From Cordylochernes scorpioides (taxonomy: Eukaryota > Arthropoda > Arachnida > Pseudoscorpiones > Chernetidae): a DNA stretch of 64,000 bases. Below the pieces are notes generated by a model. That model ran no database searches. It saw only the letters and a program-made list of their open reading frames with translations, and was not told the DNA's origin. The translations under genes were made by a program, and so were the position numbers. Of this stretch, positions 11,382-22,443 are shown one piece after another. Within the stretch, counting starts at the first letter, position 1, and every line of letters begins with the position of its first letter. Location of the stretch: the NCBI GenBank assembly GCA_030710605.1, contig CP092884.1, positions 15,977,483 through 16,041,482 of the forward strand. Reading direction: 5' to 3'.

Positions 11382-11455
11382 TGATGCGGAATTCGATTCA
11401 TAGTGGTGGAAAATCAACGATGTCTACCATTTCTCTATCAACCCCCCACGCTTGT
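11382..11455 (-). pseudogene. tRNA-like sequence, copy A
   Basis: On the minus strand it ends in a TTCGATT-like T-loop and begins with GGGGGTTGATAG. It resembles the other minus-strand tRNA-like segments at 12917, 19995 and 51556, but pairing is poor. It lies directly upstream of the U6-like sequence. Confidence 0.35.
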
Positions 11456-11462
11456 ACGTACA

Positions 11463-11561
11463 CGTTTGTTCGGCGGTACATATACTAAAATAGTAACGAT
11501 ACAGAGAAGATTAGCATGGCCCAGGCGCAAGGATGACACGCAAAATCATGAAGCGTCCTAT
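11463..11561 (+). ncRNA. U6 snRNA-like sequence, probably a pseudogene
   Basis: The block from GTACATATACTAAAAT through ACGATACAGAGAAGATTAGCATGG and CGCAAGGATGACACGCAAA matches the conserved core of U6 spliceosomal RNA, including ACAGAGA and the AGC triad. The 5' stem is shortened (TTTGTTCGGCGG), and the 3' end reads GAAGCGTCCTATCAACCTCC with no terminal T run for Pol III. These changes favour a dead or retroposed copy. U6 identity itself is clear. Confidence 0.85.
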
Positions 11562-12230
11562 CAACCTCCTGTAAAAAGGTAGAGAAGAAAAATATTAAGC
11601 AATAATTTTCGTTTGTATCAATCCCCCATGTATTTTTATTCCTACTTTCATAATTTCCATTTTCTCTTTGGATATTATAAAAATAATTAGTAAATTTGCA
11701 CTTTCAATCCTGTATTTCACGGAATAGTTGATGCCCTCACAAGTCCCAGGCAGGGATGACGCCGTAGGAGGTAAGTTGAGGAGATGGATATTTTCCAGGG
11801 AAATTACCGACGTGATTAATGGGTAGCGGTTGGACAGAGAGCTGCCCCGGGGCGCTGCCAATCATCACCTCTTGTGGTCAGCGCCACCTCATCATCTGCA
11901 TTCCTACTGATTGTATCGCCGTGGCACTCTTGGATACCCTCAGGTCACTCTATCTCGTTAGGCTTTCCTCATTGCTTTTCACTTTTATTCTTCTTCTCTC
12001 CAATACCTTATAAACCTATCACACTATCGATATATGATAAATATACTTTACACAAGAAATAAAACTGGCTATCACAGTTTTTTTTCTTTTTGTAAAAACT
12101 AGCTTGATACTTCTCGTTAAGAGGCCTCAATCATTGCTACTCAATTTTGATGATTTTCTTCACTTGAATATCCTTATCATATAACTGTTATCAATCGAGA
12201 TCGGAACTTCATAAAATAAACATACTTTGT
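11562..12230. other. No gene seen
   Basis: AT-rich to moderate-GC sequence with short open frames only. Bases 11800-11960 are less AT-rich but have no recognised coding content. Confidence 0.35.
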
Positions 12231-12254
12231 ACAAGAAAATTTTAGTACCCCTAA

Positions 12255-12436
12255 TACACGTAGTACAGGCCATGATAATCATGAAGTTGGTGACTACTTT
12301 TACTGTAAGTGCACCACATGTCTACACATATGGAAAGAAGTTCGACTTTTGCACTTACAAATGTGCCAGAACTCCGTTTAGTTACTTGCACTCGCTTATG
12401 GGGTTGGACCTTTGCAAGAATCGGGTGATATTTTAG
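12255..12436 (+). repeat. Dispersed repeat with internal palindrome
   Basis: The sequence runs from CATGATAATCATGAAG through TTTACTGTAAGTGCACCACATGT to CGACTTTTGCACTTACAAATGTGCC and GGGGTTGGACCTTTGCAAGAATCGGG. Related pieces lie at 1331-1400, 50215-50337 and 51443-51535. GTAAGTGCA and TGCACTTAC form an inverted pair. No coding potential was recognised. Confidence 0.6.
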
Positions 12437-12450
12437 AGCATTTATTTTAT

Positions 12451-12904
12451 ACTAGACGAATGGCCCGGGCAACGCCCGGGTTTTACTCGAGTGCGAATAT
12501 ATTTTAAAAACGTTGTCTTGGGTGGTCGCTATAGACAGGGTGGTCTGTATAGACAGGTGTATGTATCACACAGCCGATAACAGGGTTGTCTAGAGTGGCC
12601 GCTATAGACAGGGTGGTCTGTATAGACAGGTGAATGTAACACACTAATGATAACAGGGTTGCCTAAGGTGACCGCTATAGACAGGGTGGTCTGTATAGAC
12701 AGGTGGATGTATCACACAGCTGATAACAGGGTTGTCTAGAGTGGTCGCTATAGACAGGGTGGTTTGTATAGACAGGTGTATGTAACACACTGCTGATAAC
12801 AGGGTTGTCTAGAGGGGGGCAGGGAGGACACGTGTCCGCCGGCAGCCAATGGGCGCGCATTCTATCCGTGAGCTTCAGAATAAGGCAATTATATAAGTAG
12901 ATTA
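12451..12904 (-). mobile_element. Non-autonomous Helentron with minisatellite, short version
   Basis: On the minus strand it starts TCTACTTATATAATTGCC and ends in a hairpin (CCCGGGCGTTGCCCGGG) plus CTAGT. About four units of a ~73-bp minisatellite fill the middle (core CTATAGACAGGGTGGTCTG). The same structure with about ten units is at 16530-17408. No protein was recognised. Confidence 0.75.
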
Positions 12905-12916
12905 GAAAAAAAATCT

Positions 12917-12988
12917 GAATGCGGGATTCGATCTCGGGTCGAAACGATCGAAAACCAACGGTTTAGACAACCCTTCCACTGACCCCCA
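12917..12988 (-). pseudogene. tRNA-like sequence, copy B
   Basis: The minus strand begins GGGGGTCAGTGGAAGGGTTG and carries ATCGAATCCC in the T-arm position. It is similar to copy D at 51556-51632. This is probably a tRNA-derived repeat rather than a working tRNA, since the anticodon arm does not pair well. Confidence 0.4.
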
Positions 12989-13188
12989 TACAATAAATCA
13001 TAAATGTAAACTATCTTAGTGTGAATGTCTCTTTTTCAAGTAAAACAAACTTCCTACTGAAATTATAATAATATTGGGAGAGCCTGACGGAAAACCGACC
13101 CCCTTTATAAGAAATGAAACTATTCAATATATATTTTTTTTATTTTAAATAAAATAAATTTCTACTGGTCTCTTTTTTACTCTAATGG

Positions 13189-13800
13189 AATTTTATTACG
13201 CTATATTACAAAGCTTCTATATGTTCATAGATTCCTGAATACCTTAAACAAGGATTTCTTCCAAGTGCTGGAAGATATATAGGGAGAGCAGCTTAATACA
13301 AAAATATTTAAGCACAATGAATTTCTTTTCATTTTAAAATGCTAGCTTTCAAGCGATAATCGCTCTTCAACAGGCTTAATAAAAAATATCCACTTTAATA
13401 TGCCCTTTGAAAAGCGATTTTCGCTTGAAGGCTAACATTTTAAAATTAAAATAAACTAATTGTGTGAGAAAATATTTTTGTATTTTTAAAGGTTCTTCAC
13501 GATTATTTCATGAATAAACAGCTTAATACAATATTAGAACGCTACTGGAATTATATCGCTACATTACAAAGCTTTCATATGTTCATAGTTCAACCTTAAA
13601 CAAGGATTTCTTCCATATGATGAAGGATATCTAAGGAGAATAACTTAATACAATATTATAACGGTACTGGAATTATATAGCGCTACATTAAAAAGCTTCT
13701 ATATGTTCATTGATTTGTTAAATTACTTAAAAATAATTCCTTCCAAGTGATATTGGAGAGAGATATCTAGGTGGAATATCTCAATACAATATGAGAACGG
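13189..13800. repeat. Degenerate tandem repeat, ~110-150 bp units
   Basis: The block TGGAATT(T/A)TAT..CGCTA..TTACAAAGCTTCTATATGTTCAT, followed by TTAAACAAGGATTTCTTCC and CTTAATACAA, recurs starting near 13189, 13548 and 13668. The first unit is separated from the rest by the fold-back element at 13300-13486. Confidence 0.6.
13300..13486. mobile_element. Fold-back MITE inside tandem repeat
   Basis: The left arm (AATATTT...TTTCATTTTAAAATGCTAGCTTTCAAGCGA) is inverted on the right (TTTTCGCTTGAAGGCTAACATTTTAAAATT...AAATATTTTT). Arms are about 70 bp around a short core. It is non-coding. Confidence 0.6.
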
Positions 13801-13811
13801 TATTGGAATTA

Positions 13812-14448
13812 CAAGGTATGTCCCATAAATTCCTGGGCTGTGTCCATAAAAAATAAATAAATGAAAAATGTAAATATATTTGACTGTTTATTATAGAAAA
13901 AATATCTGGTAACACGGTGGTACTAATATCGAGGAGGTACGTGCGCGCGCGCCAAGGTCATTCTAATTTATTTAAAGGTTACACCTAGCGCTGCGGCGAT
14001 TTTACGATGGAACAAAAATTGAAGCAGAGGATTTACATATAATTTCGTGTGAAACTTCAAATATCAGCAACCGAACTTTTGAAATGCTTAATAAAGCATT
14101 CCCAATGACGCCCCAAAGAGAACAACTGTTTTTGAATGGCATTCTAGATTTAAAGCTGGCAGAATTTCCATTGAAGATGATCCTCGTCAAGGACGCCCAA
14201 AATTTCAGAGGACTGATGAAAATGTGGAAAAAATCACCGATTTGATAAAATAAAATCCTCGAACCACTTTGCTGGATCTAGAGCAAGACATAGGCATCTC
14301 TAAAACAACGATTGGAAGGATCGTAACCGAAGATTTGAAGCTCAAAAAGACTCCTGCAAACTTCATCCCAAGATTCCTCACTAATAAGCAAAAACTGTGT
14401 CGGCTTGCAACCTGTGAAGACATGTTTAAAATGACAAGAACGGATTAA
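13812..14448 (+). pseudogene. mariner 5' end and N-terminal transposase
   Basis: The left end CAAGGTATGTCCCATAAATT follows TA (13810-13811), as in mariner elements. The frame begins at ATG 14007 and gives EWHSRFKAGRISIEDDPRQG, RPKFQRTDENVEKI and ISKTTIGRIVTEDL, which is the DNA-binding half. Early frameshifts and two or more stops (after IYI and DLIK) break it. It ends at TAA 14446-14448 before the catalytic domain. No right end was found. Confidence 0.8.
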
Positions 14449-14804
14449 TTTTTTTTTCTATGTACCTATTTTTTTTATTCTTACTGAGAAGATGGGCATC
14501 TCAGTCAAGATCCATTGCAGTCACTCACTCAACTCAGGCAATTTCAAGGGTTAATGCTCTGGGACGGGTACCTCGGGGGTTAGGTGGAAAAGCTGACATC
14601 TATTCAAACTATGTATATTGATTTTGAAACAACTAAATGGATTCCAAAAAGTAATTAAATGAAATACCTTTATGAAACACTAATATATTACAATTTTTGT
14701 CATCACACACACTTTTTTTCCTGTGGTTTATGTGTTACTTCTGTATTGCTATTCTATATATGGCACTGCTATTATTTATTATTGATGTACTTTCAGTATG
14801 AAGG
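14449..14804. other. No gene seen
   Basis: Starts with T-rich sequence. The 14500-14590 segment is less AT-rich but unassigned. Confidence 0.35.
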
Positions 14805-14843
14805 AAATTGCATTCTCAGGCGAAGCCGGGTCATTCGTCTAGT
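14805..14843 (+). mobile_element. Helentron 3' end fragment
   Basis: TCTCAGGCGAAGCCGGGTCATTCGTCTAGT carries the characteristic hairpin-like GGCGAAGCC and the CTAGT terminus of the Helentron family seen elsewhere here. The body upstream was not recognised. Confidence 0.45.
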
Positions 14844-16529
14844 ACAAAATAAATAGGTTCATGCATAGTCAAAGGTTAATGTTCACATAACGGAAAAATT
14901 GGAAAATATATAGTTTTTTTATCTCCAAAATATTATTTTTTAAATTATATTTCCACGTGGAAAATTAGGAAAGACAAACTTCAGGATTACACAGCAATAA
15001 AAGAACAGAAAATGTAGATCATAGAACCCATGGCCTCATGGTCTTCACGGCGATCTTCAGTTTAACTTCCCTAATTTACTCAGCATCAACACCAAAATGC
15101 CACGTGAAAAATTAAGAAAGACAAACTTCGATAAACATAAAAATGATACTCTGTTAATAAAATAATAAATACTTTGCTTGTATAATGATATTATGTGAAA
15201 TATGAAATCAAATATTCGCAATTATTTATAAAATATCTACTTTATTATAGGATATTACGGCTATATGATAAAATAGCTATTCTAATTTTATTCGAAGAAA
15301 ATATATATCTAGTGTAAGATGTGGAGATTTATATTATTTTCTCAATGCGAATTCTAAAATGCATTGTTGATACATTGAAATTACTCTTTGCGGTCTCGTG
15401 AGGTTTATGCCCTCTTTACATAGTTCTCTAGTTTCCGTCTTCATGTCTCAAATTCGGTCACTGTCCACTGAATCTTGTCATTTGAGTTTCAATTCATTTT
15501 ATAAATAGACCTAAGTAGAGAGAGAAAGAGAGACCAATAAATATCGAATACTGGTCACTGAATTTGTCCATTTGATTAATATTTTTATATAAAAAGTCCT
15601 AAATACATAGATGCCAATATATCATATTCCAGCAGTATTAACTTAAATGGTTCACTCGAGTTATATATTAAAAAAAAAAAAAACAGTCTTAAATAGAGGT
15701 CAATATTTCAAATTCCACTAGTATTTGCCAAAATTGATCATTCGAGTTACAATTTATTGCATAAATATTTAAATAATAGTGACCAATATTTTTAATCACT
15801 AATTTGAAAAACTATTTTAAATAATTGTTCAAGTGATGATAATTATTTTAAATTAAGATAATCATATTTTCAGCTGATTATATATTGGTTTATTATAGTT
15901 TCACAAATATTAATTCTTTTGACCGCTCTTTACACATTTACTATCAATTTTGTGGGTCAATATTAAAGTTTATTATTCTTGCTATATAGGCGTTGATAAA
16001 ATATATAATTATGGAAGATAACAAACCGCCAATCTTAAGATAATCACAAGTAAATTGTGAGAAATATGTTAATTGAATATAAATCCCGGCTATTCAGCGA
16101 CGGCCCCTAGGCGCCATAGCAAGTGGACTTTTCATTTTCTCCGAGGTCCCCAAGGCCTGACCAAATATATCCCCTTCCCGCGGGGCAAGTTGGGAAAAGT
16201 TCTACCAGAATCCGCGGATTTACCAAAACATATCTCCAAGTGAAAGTTTTGAATAATTCTCGTGGTAGTTTCTCAAGTGGGCCTGTACTTGTTTCTTCAT
16301 TTCCCAGGCAGACTGGAAGAGATCTATTTTAATACATGGGACTAGATAGAAACTTACTTCCCTATTTATATAGATTTGCCTAGTAGAAAATACATTTTCA
16401 GCGATTTCGTTTTATATTTTTTACATTTTGAAAAATATTTTTTCTCTCAAATATGCAACACTTTGAAAACTACATCATTCTTATTTACGATATAATTATT
16501 TGATATGGTTTGGGTTTCTTTTATTATTT
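14844..16529. other. Long AT-rich stretch without genes
   Basis: No coding frame is convincing. A segment around 14950-15130 contains a repeated motif (CACGTG(G/A)AAAATTA(G/A)GAAAGACAAACTTC) at 14953 and 15101, also echoed near 62005. The 16090-16330 segment is GC-richer, with a 69-codon open frame of no known type. Confidence 0.4.
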
Positions 16530-17408
16530 ACTAGACGAAAGGCCCGGGCAACGCCCGGGGTTTACCCGAGTGCGAATATATTTTTAAAACGTTGTCTTGG
16601 GTGGTCGCTATTGCCAGGGTGGTCTGTATAGACAGGTGGATGTATCAGACAGCCGATAACTGGGTTGTCTAGAGTGGCCGCTATAGACAGGGTGGTCTGT
16701 ATAGACAGGTGGATGTATCACACTGCTGATAACAGGGTTGCCTAAAGTGACCGCTATAGACAGGGTGGTCTGTATAGACAGGCAGCTGATAACAGGGTTG
16801 TCTAGAGTGGTCGCTATAGTCAGGGCGGTCTGTATAGACAGGTGTATGTATCACACTGCTGATAACAGGGTTGCCTAAAGTGACCGCTATAGACAGGGTG
16901 GTCTGTATAGACAGGTGGATGTATCACACTGCTGATAACAGGGTTGCCTAAGGTGTCCGCTATAGACAGGGTGGTCTGTATAGACAGGTGAATGTAACAC
17001 ACTGATGATAACAGGGTTGCCTAAGGTGACCGCTATAGACAGGGTGGTCTGTATAGACAGGTGGATGTATCACACAGATGATAACAGGGTTGCCTAAGGT
17101 GACCGCCATAGACAGGGTGGTCTGTATAGACAGGTGGATGTATCACACAGCTGATAACAGGGTTGCCTAAGGTGACCGCTATGGACAGGGTGGTCTGTTT
17201 AGACAGGTGGATGTAGCACACTGCTGATAACAGGGTTGTCTAGAGTGGCCGCTATAGACAGGTGTATGTATCGCACAGCTGATAACAGGGTTGTCTAGAG
17301 GGGGGCAGGGAGGCCACGTGTTCGCTGGCAGCCAATGGGCGCGCATTCTATCCGTGAGCTTCAGACATACAGACAAACAGACAGAATAAGGCAAATATAT
17401 AAGTAGAT
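16530..17408 (-). mobile_element. Non-autonomous Helentron with minisatellite, long version
   Basis: It has the same ends as 12451-12904: 5' TCTACTTATATATTTGCC near 17408 on the minus strand, and 3' hairpin plus CTAGT at 16530. Between them, roughly ten units of the ~73-bp minisatellite run from about 16606 to 17300. The unit number differs from the sister copy, so the array expands or contracts within the element. The 60-88 codon minus-strand frames here are by-products of the repeat. Confidence 0.75.
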
Positions 17409-17734
17409 ATATGTCACAATTTATGAACGTGATTTTATGTACCACCTAAGCCCCCTCCCCCCCCCCCCTACATCTGAAAAATATCCCGTATCAAACACTT
17501 TTCTTGTTCGTAAATAATTCAAATGTGTTCCCTACCTTATAAAACAACCTTCCATACCTCCAATGTATTGTATATTATCAAAAGTTTTCAACCTGTAACA
17601 AATAATGGAATAAAAGTTGAAATAAAATTCAATGCTCTGACAAATACTGAAAGTAAGTCAGTTAAATAACCTAGGTGAAAAACAGAGGAAGTTCACAGCT
17701 AAAATTAGATGTTTCTTTCCCATCCACAAACGTG
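17409..17734. other. No gene seen
   Basis: AT-rich, with a C-rich homopolymer patch around 17450-17470. Nothing was recognised. Confidence 0.4.
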
Positions 17735-18305
17735 TCAGCCCTTTTGCCATGACATATTATTATCTGATTGGGTTCCTAAAATCAGGTGATCCTCAGGTTC
17801 AGGCCAGTTGGGACAGGGACTGGCAGAGTTTTCACGGTCAGCAGACAGTTCAGTCAGCGTTGACAGAGAGCAAACAGCAGAAGATAAGCAGAACTCACAG
17901 TCCATTCCCGACTTCAAGCTAATGAATCTACCATCTCCTTCAAGATTTTGCCAACTTCCCGTTAAACCATTTGCACACTTTAAACCATCATGTTTTAAGA
18001 ACCACCTTATTTTCATCCTTTTTTTTACTTCTTGTCTCCGAAATCCATCGTGTGTTCTGTCCTCTTCATCAAATGAGAAGCCGCTTGGCTATCAACTACA
18101 AAAATCAATTGGTAGGTTCCGATTGACTCTTTTATCTTATCCGATTTCTCTTTTATTAGTGGACTTTCGAAATCACGACAGCTTGCGTTAGATAGTCTTG
18201 ACTGATGGGAACAATTAATATTGATATTATTCAACTTATCGAGTATTTTTAAAGGCACCGGAAAATTTTCAAATTAACGAGTTTCAAATTATCGAGAGTC
18301 GACTG
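17735..18305 (-). mobile_element. pogo/Tigger-like 5' end and unassigned frames
   Basis: At 18240-18305 the minus strand reads CAGTCGACTCTCGATAATTTGAAACTCG and then a CGATAAGTTGAATAA block, the style of pogo/Tigger termini. Two minus-strand open frames follow (18258-18025, 77 codons; 18016-17735, 93 codons), but I recognise no CENP-B HTH or DDE motif in them. A closely related terminal block occurs inside the Helentron at 61553-62307. Confidence 0.5.
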
Positions 18306-18820
18306 TTTATATATATATAAAAAAAGACATATCCAGACCACTCACATGAATTTTTTTTCTTTTTCTTAATTTTTCATATAAATAATTCTTTTAATATATA
18401 AATTTTAAAATAACGATTTTGCAACGCTGTAACTCGCGAAAGAAGTGCGCGATTCGAGAGATATTTTATTTATTCGAAAAAACAACCATTAAATTATAGT
18501 TTACCTCAATGATAACAAACAACCCCGTGCCATTCACTATGTTAACTCTGAAAGAAACGCCTTTCAGAACTGAGTCAAGCAATGCAAAGAAGGTTTCTCA
18601 AAGGGTTTCATGATCGTTGCACATTCATGCTACATTGGTAAGCTTCCTTTAGGAGGTGAACCCAAAAAGGTAAAAAATAAATTAATATCATTAGGCTAAC
18701 CCAAATCATTATCATATTACGATATTTCCACCAACCTACAGAAGAGTATAGTCTTACCATCCAATATATATAATATCATAGCAGACATCTCAGAAAATAC
18801 GTTATTAAAAATTATATAAT
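18306..18820. other. Mostly unassigned, with decayed upstream part of a retroelement
   Basis: From about 18690 onward, broken frames (for example ADISENTLLKII) lead into the GIY-YIG relic at 18821. They may be remains of the Penelope-like reverse transcriptase. No RT motif survives. Confidence 0.3.
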
Positions 18821-19090
18821 AATTCATCTAATTTAGGCGTTATAGTCAGGAATCCTTTAACTAAAAATAGTCAACCAAATATCCCCAACAATAGAAAATA
18901 TGCCATTTACTCTACATCTTATGTATCTATAGCATGTTATGACTGTAATATCAGGTACGTAAGGGATATTGGGAGAAGAATACATAACAGAATAATTGAA
19001 CACAATATAAGTATAAAAGATACTAACTCCTTGTTAATAATAGTACAACATATAAATGAAACAGGTCATACTCAATATATTAGAACCTAG
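18821..19090 (+). pseudogene. Penelope-like element, GIY-YIG endonuclease relic
   Basis: A 90-codon open stretch carries YAIYSTSYVSIACYDCNIRY then VRDIGRRIHNRIIEHN and QHINETGHT. The order matches the C-terminal GIY-YIG nuclease of Penelope-like retroelements (pattern Y-x-I-x-C-x2-C..YxGxTGR..R..EH..H..xTGH). The YIG tripeptide reads YVR, so the active site is damaged. It ends at TAG 19088-19090. The reverse transcriptase is not recognisable upstream. Confidence 0.75.
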
Positions 19091-19994
19091 AATACATTAC
19101 AGTAACGTCTATAATGAGCACCAAAGATAAATAATAGAATTAATAATACACTAAACAAGGTAGCAGTATAAACCGTAGTATTGATTTGCCAGAATCATAC
19201 AATACAATAGATACAATTAAAATTCCATAGTTGAACTGATAGAAATGTTTTATATAATTTTGCTATTGGAGAATTTTATGGGTATGAAGGTATTGTTATT
19301 AGACGAAAAAATAAAAGAAACTCGTCTTCCTTCACCATGTTTTTCGTCTAATTTCAATTCAGGAAGAATTCTTTATCTATATTTTTAAATTCGTTATTAC
19401 TCTATATCAATGAAGGTATTGTATAAAAATATGGACTTTTTTTTGGTGATTTTGTATATAGATGAAAACTTCTCATCATATATTTTCATATAAAAAAACC
19501 GTAAATAAGCAAATTTCACTGTAATAGACTTATAATATAGAATTATACGATTCAAATGATTTAAAATGAATTTTAGCATATATTTAATTTATATATTTGA
19601 TATTTGGCGTGTGTAGTTAGCTGAATGTTATATTTCTAGGTACTCCTGTCAAAGGGCATGTTAGCCTGAGCTAGGGAAATGAAAATGGTACTCAACAAAC
19701 TTAACTCTGAATTGCCTGTTGATAGTATTCAAGTTGTAGTTATGAAAAGAGACCCCTCTTTCAGAAACCTGTTGCCTTATTTAATCATAAAAGTATATTC
19801 TTAGCGTAGCGCATTATAGTGTATTTGTAGTATTTGTAGTTTAGCGCATTATGAGATGAAAAGTTATAAAAATAGAACAATATTTGTTCCTTGTTCCAAA
19901 ATCACTTTATTAGGTACCGCTCAAAAAGACAAACCTATTTTATGATATTTACAACAATGAATAATATATGAAAGTTATTTACATATTAAAACAA
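19091..19994. other. No gene seen
   Basis: Very AT-rich. There are short duplications around 19810-19850 (GTATTTGTAG, TTTAGCGCATTA) and no recognised feature. Confidence 0.4.
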
Positions 19995-20070
19995 AGGGTC
20001 CAATGCGCAGATTCGATCCCGGTTCATGGCCGTCGGGAATCGAAGGTTTTACCCACTTGTCCACCGACCG
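19995..20070 (-). pseudogene. tRNA-like sequence, copy C
   Basis: The minus strand reads CGGTCGGTGGACAAGTGGGTAA and has ATCGAATCTGC at the T-arm position. It is similar in layout to copies B and D, with poor stems. Likely a tRNA-derived repeat head. Confidence 0.35.
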
Positions 20071-20118
20071 TTTAGATAGAACAATCCATAATAAAAATTT
20101 TAGATAGTCATACTATAA

Positions 20119-20601
20119 TTTTAAAAGGTTGGTGTTCAATTATCCGAAATATTGGTAAACGCATTATTTTTCTATCTAATATAATAATAATTTTTATTAT
20201 ATAAATATTTTTAAATCATGAAAATAGATTAATAACAAAAAAATGAATTTAAATCATACTAAACCAAGTTAGTATGTTGAGAATTACTCTTTTTAGGTAT
20301 AAAAAGGCATATTTTAACTTTAAAATTTTGGTATTCAGTTATCTGAAATATTGGTAAATACATTATTCTTTCTATTATAATTCATGAAAATAGATTAATA
20401 ACAAAATAAGATTTGTAATCATACTAAACCAAGTTATTATGTTAAGAATTACTCTTTAGATTTAAAAAGGCCTATTTTAACTTTAAAAGGTTGGTGTTCA
20501 GTTAACTGAAACATTGGTAAATACATTATTCTTTCTATTATAATTCATGAAAATAGATTAATAACAAAAGAAGATTTGTAATCATACTAAACCAAGTTAT
20601 T
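20119..20601. repeat. Tandem repeat, three ~160-200 bp units
   Basis: Units begin at TTTAAAA(G/T)(G/T)TTGGT(G/A)TTCA near 20119, 20318 and 20481. Each carries TTCATGAAAATAGATTAATAACAAAA and ATCATACTAAACCAAGTTA(T/G)TAT. Units 2 and 3 are very alike, and unit 1 has a longer AT insert. This is satellite-like. Confidence 0.75.
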
Positions 20602-21034
20602 ATACCTTCAATACACGACAATAAAAAGCTATCCCTGTAGAAGGAAGAATATGGATTGTGTCAGTAAGTTGCCAAATCCTTCTGGAGAAAACCATTAAGA
20701 CCACGGCCGCCATATTGGTGTATTGTAGACGCTAATAAGTTTTTTACATCCTATTAGGCCATCAACCTGAAAGAAAAGCTTTAATGGCGGCCGGCGTACG
20801 TCAGTGCCACAAAACTGCCGAACAATGCCATAATGAATATGAAATGTTGTTAAGAGGATTGTGATTGAATTTCGCATGATATCATTGATTCTCCTTTTTC
20901 TTTTATTTATTATAGATTTTCTTTCTTTTATATTAATAATTAATTGTGTAATACAATCATCATTAAAAAACCCTAGTTATTTCTATGACGCATTAGCGCG
21001 CCATCTGTTTTTAGAAACATAAACTATTTTCGAC
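20602..21034. other. No gene; start of a dispersed repeat
   Basis: Bases 20695-20810 contain GC-richer sequence with loosely inverted ACGGCCGCCAT/ATGGCGGCCGG motifs. Bases 20985-21010 (CGCATTAGCGCGCCATCTG) match repeat family M1 at 52043. Confidence 0.4.
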
Positions 21035-21094
21035 GTGTATGACATTTTTATAATTAAAATTATTTTCTACTGTCCTTACTGCAATGATAAAATA

Positions 21095-21422
21095 CGAGGT
21101 GTGTTCAAAAGGTATCGCGACTTTTGTGTTTTTTCAAAAATTATTTATTTATTCATGAATACCTATTTTGTCCCCTTCAAAGTAATCCCCATGAGATATT
21201 ATACACTTGTGCCAACGGTTTTTCCAATCTTCGAAGCACTTCAAAAAATCATTTTTAAAATATTTTTCAGCTCCTCCTTCGATGCCGTCTTTATCTCGTC
21301 AAGCGTGGCGTAATGTCATCCTTTCATGGGCCTTTTCAGTTTAGGGAACAAGAAAAAGTCACAGGGGGCCAGATCTGGGGAATACGGTGGCTGCGGCATC
21401 ATTCCCAGTTTATTCTACCATA
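21095..21422 (-). pseudogene. mariner transposase C-terminus with 3' TIR
   Basis: The end CGAGGTGTGTTCAAAAGGTATCGCGA abuts TA (21093-21094). The minus strand encodes QPPYSPDLAPCDFFLFPKLK, the third catalytic D block of DD34D mariners, and then DEIKTASKEEL. Frameshifts and one stop break it before the tail. The 5' part is absent. The fragment sits inside a copy of repeat M1, whose two halves flank it. Confidence 0.8.
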
Positions 21423-21599
21423 CCGCTGTAATATTGCATTTGGCTGTTTTACTTTTATGCTGATTCTTAAGCTAGAGACTCTTTTGGAAAGAATATTTTG
21501 ACCTATTGACATTTGTTTTGAGGAAAGTATATATAGAAATACATACAATTATAAATATATAATAAGCATACACACACCACCTTCCAGACTTCAGAGGCT

Positions 21600-21843
21600 A
21601 TTGGACAAATAGGCTAGTCACTGGTTCCACAACCCCATGCTCGGATTTGGCACCTTGTGACTTCTATTTATTTCTCCAATGAAATAAAAGTTGAAGGGAA
21701 AAATATTTGAAGACCTACAGGAGGTAAAACGGGCCATAAAGATATGGTTGAGAAAACAACCTCCAGCACATTTCCAGAGCGGATATACAGCGTGGGTTCA
21801 ACTATGTAGAAAATATATAGACTCAGCTAGGGAATATTTTGAA
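21600..21843 (+). pseudogene. Second mariner-type transposase C-terminus
   Basis: The plus strand reads SDLAPCDFYLFLQ and, after a frameshift near 21677, GKIFEDLQEVKRAIKIWLRK with an HFQSGYTAWVQ..YIDSAREYFE tail. This is the layout of mariner C-termini. It belongs to a different lineage from the minus-strand fragment just upstream. No TIR was recognised. Confidence 0.6.
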
Positions 21844-22040
21844 TGATACCATTATATTCACGATTATTCGATTCATAGGTCTAAAAAAATTGAATCTAAA
21901 GTATATAGTATATTTCGAGTTATGTCCAAACAGGCATTACTTTTGGAACAACCAGTATATTGTATATATTATGACAGAGGCTTCCATTTCAGGTTTATGT
22001 CGGGCGTGCAGAATTCTAACAACGGGCAACTTCATAAATA

Positions 22041-22443
22041 CAGGGTGATCCAAAAGTCCCGCACAACTTTAAAAATTAATAACTCCGCGAATATTTGCGC
22101 TAGAGCAATGCGGTAAACACCTTTGTGTTCAGGATGCAATGGGAATTTTTATGGCAAATAATGAAAAATTCAAAATTGATTTTAGTTACAACTTTATTAG
22201 CTAGATGGCGCCCTACTAGAATCAGCGATTCAGCGGCCAAATTGTTTGATAAATTGAAAAATATAACTGAACGACACGTATTTTTACTTTTTGAATACCA
22301 GGAAAGAACCCTAATAATATCGAATGATAAATTAATAAAACACCATTTCGCCAAAAGTTGGAAGAAATGGTTAACGATTTATAAATACAATCTGAGATAT
22401 GTAAAATAGGTATATGCAAATTAAAACATGTAGCAAAAAAAAA
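22041..22443 (+). repeat. Elt3 left terminal inverted repeat
   Basis: This is one of six copies in the window of the same ~400-bp end (others at 25574, 41466-41858, 47336-47746, 54134 and 60590-60996). It starts CAGGGTGATCCAAAAGTCCC, contains TAATAACTCCGCGAATATTTG, and ends at a TGTAGCAAAAAAAA run. The 94-codon frames on both strands are shadows shared by all copies. Confidence 0.9.

Noticed and set aside
16820..17445. Several 60-88 codon minus-strand ORFs rich in Pro, Cys and His
   Set aside because: They result from the ~73-bp minisatellite inside a Helentron-like element and drift with the repeat phase.
17735..18016. Possible exon of a host gene (93-codon minus frame)
   Set aside because: Adjacent to a pogo-like terminus and without recognisable domain or splice evidence. 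Better treated as transposon interior.
22100..22409. 94-codon ORFs on both strands, seen again at 25632, 41490, 47426 and 54193
   Set aside because: They are the terminal inverted repeats of the composite transposon. Repetition of the DNA, not selection on protein, explains the similarity.
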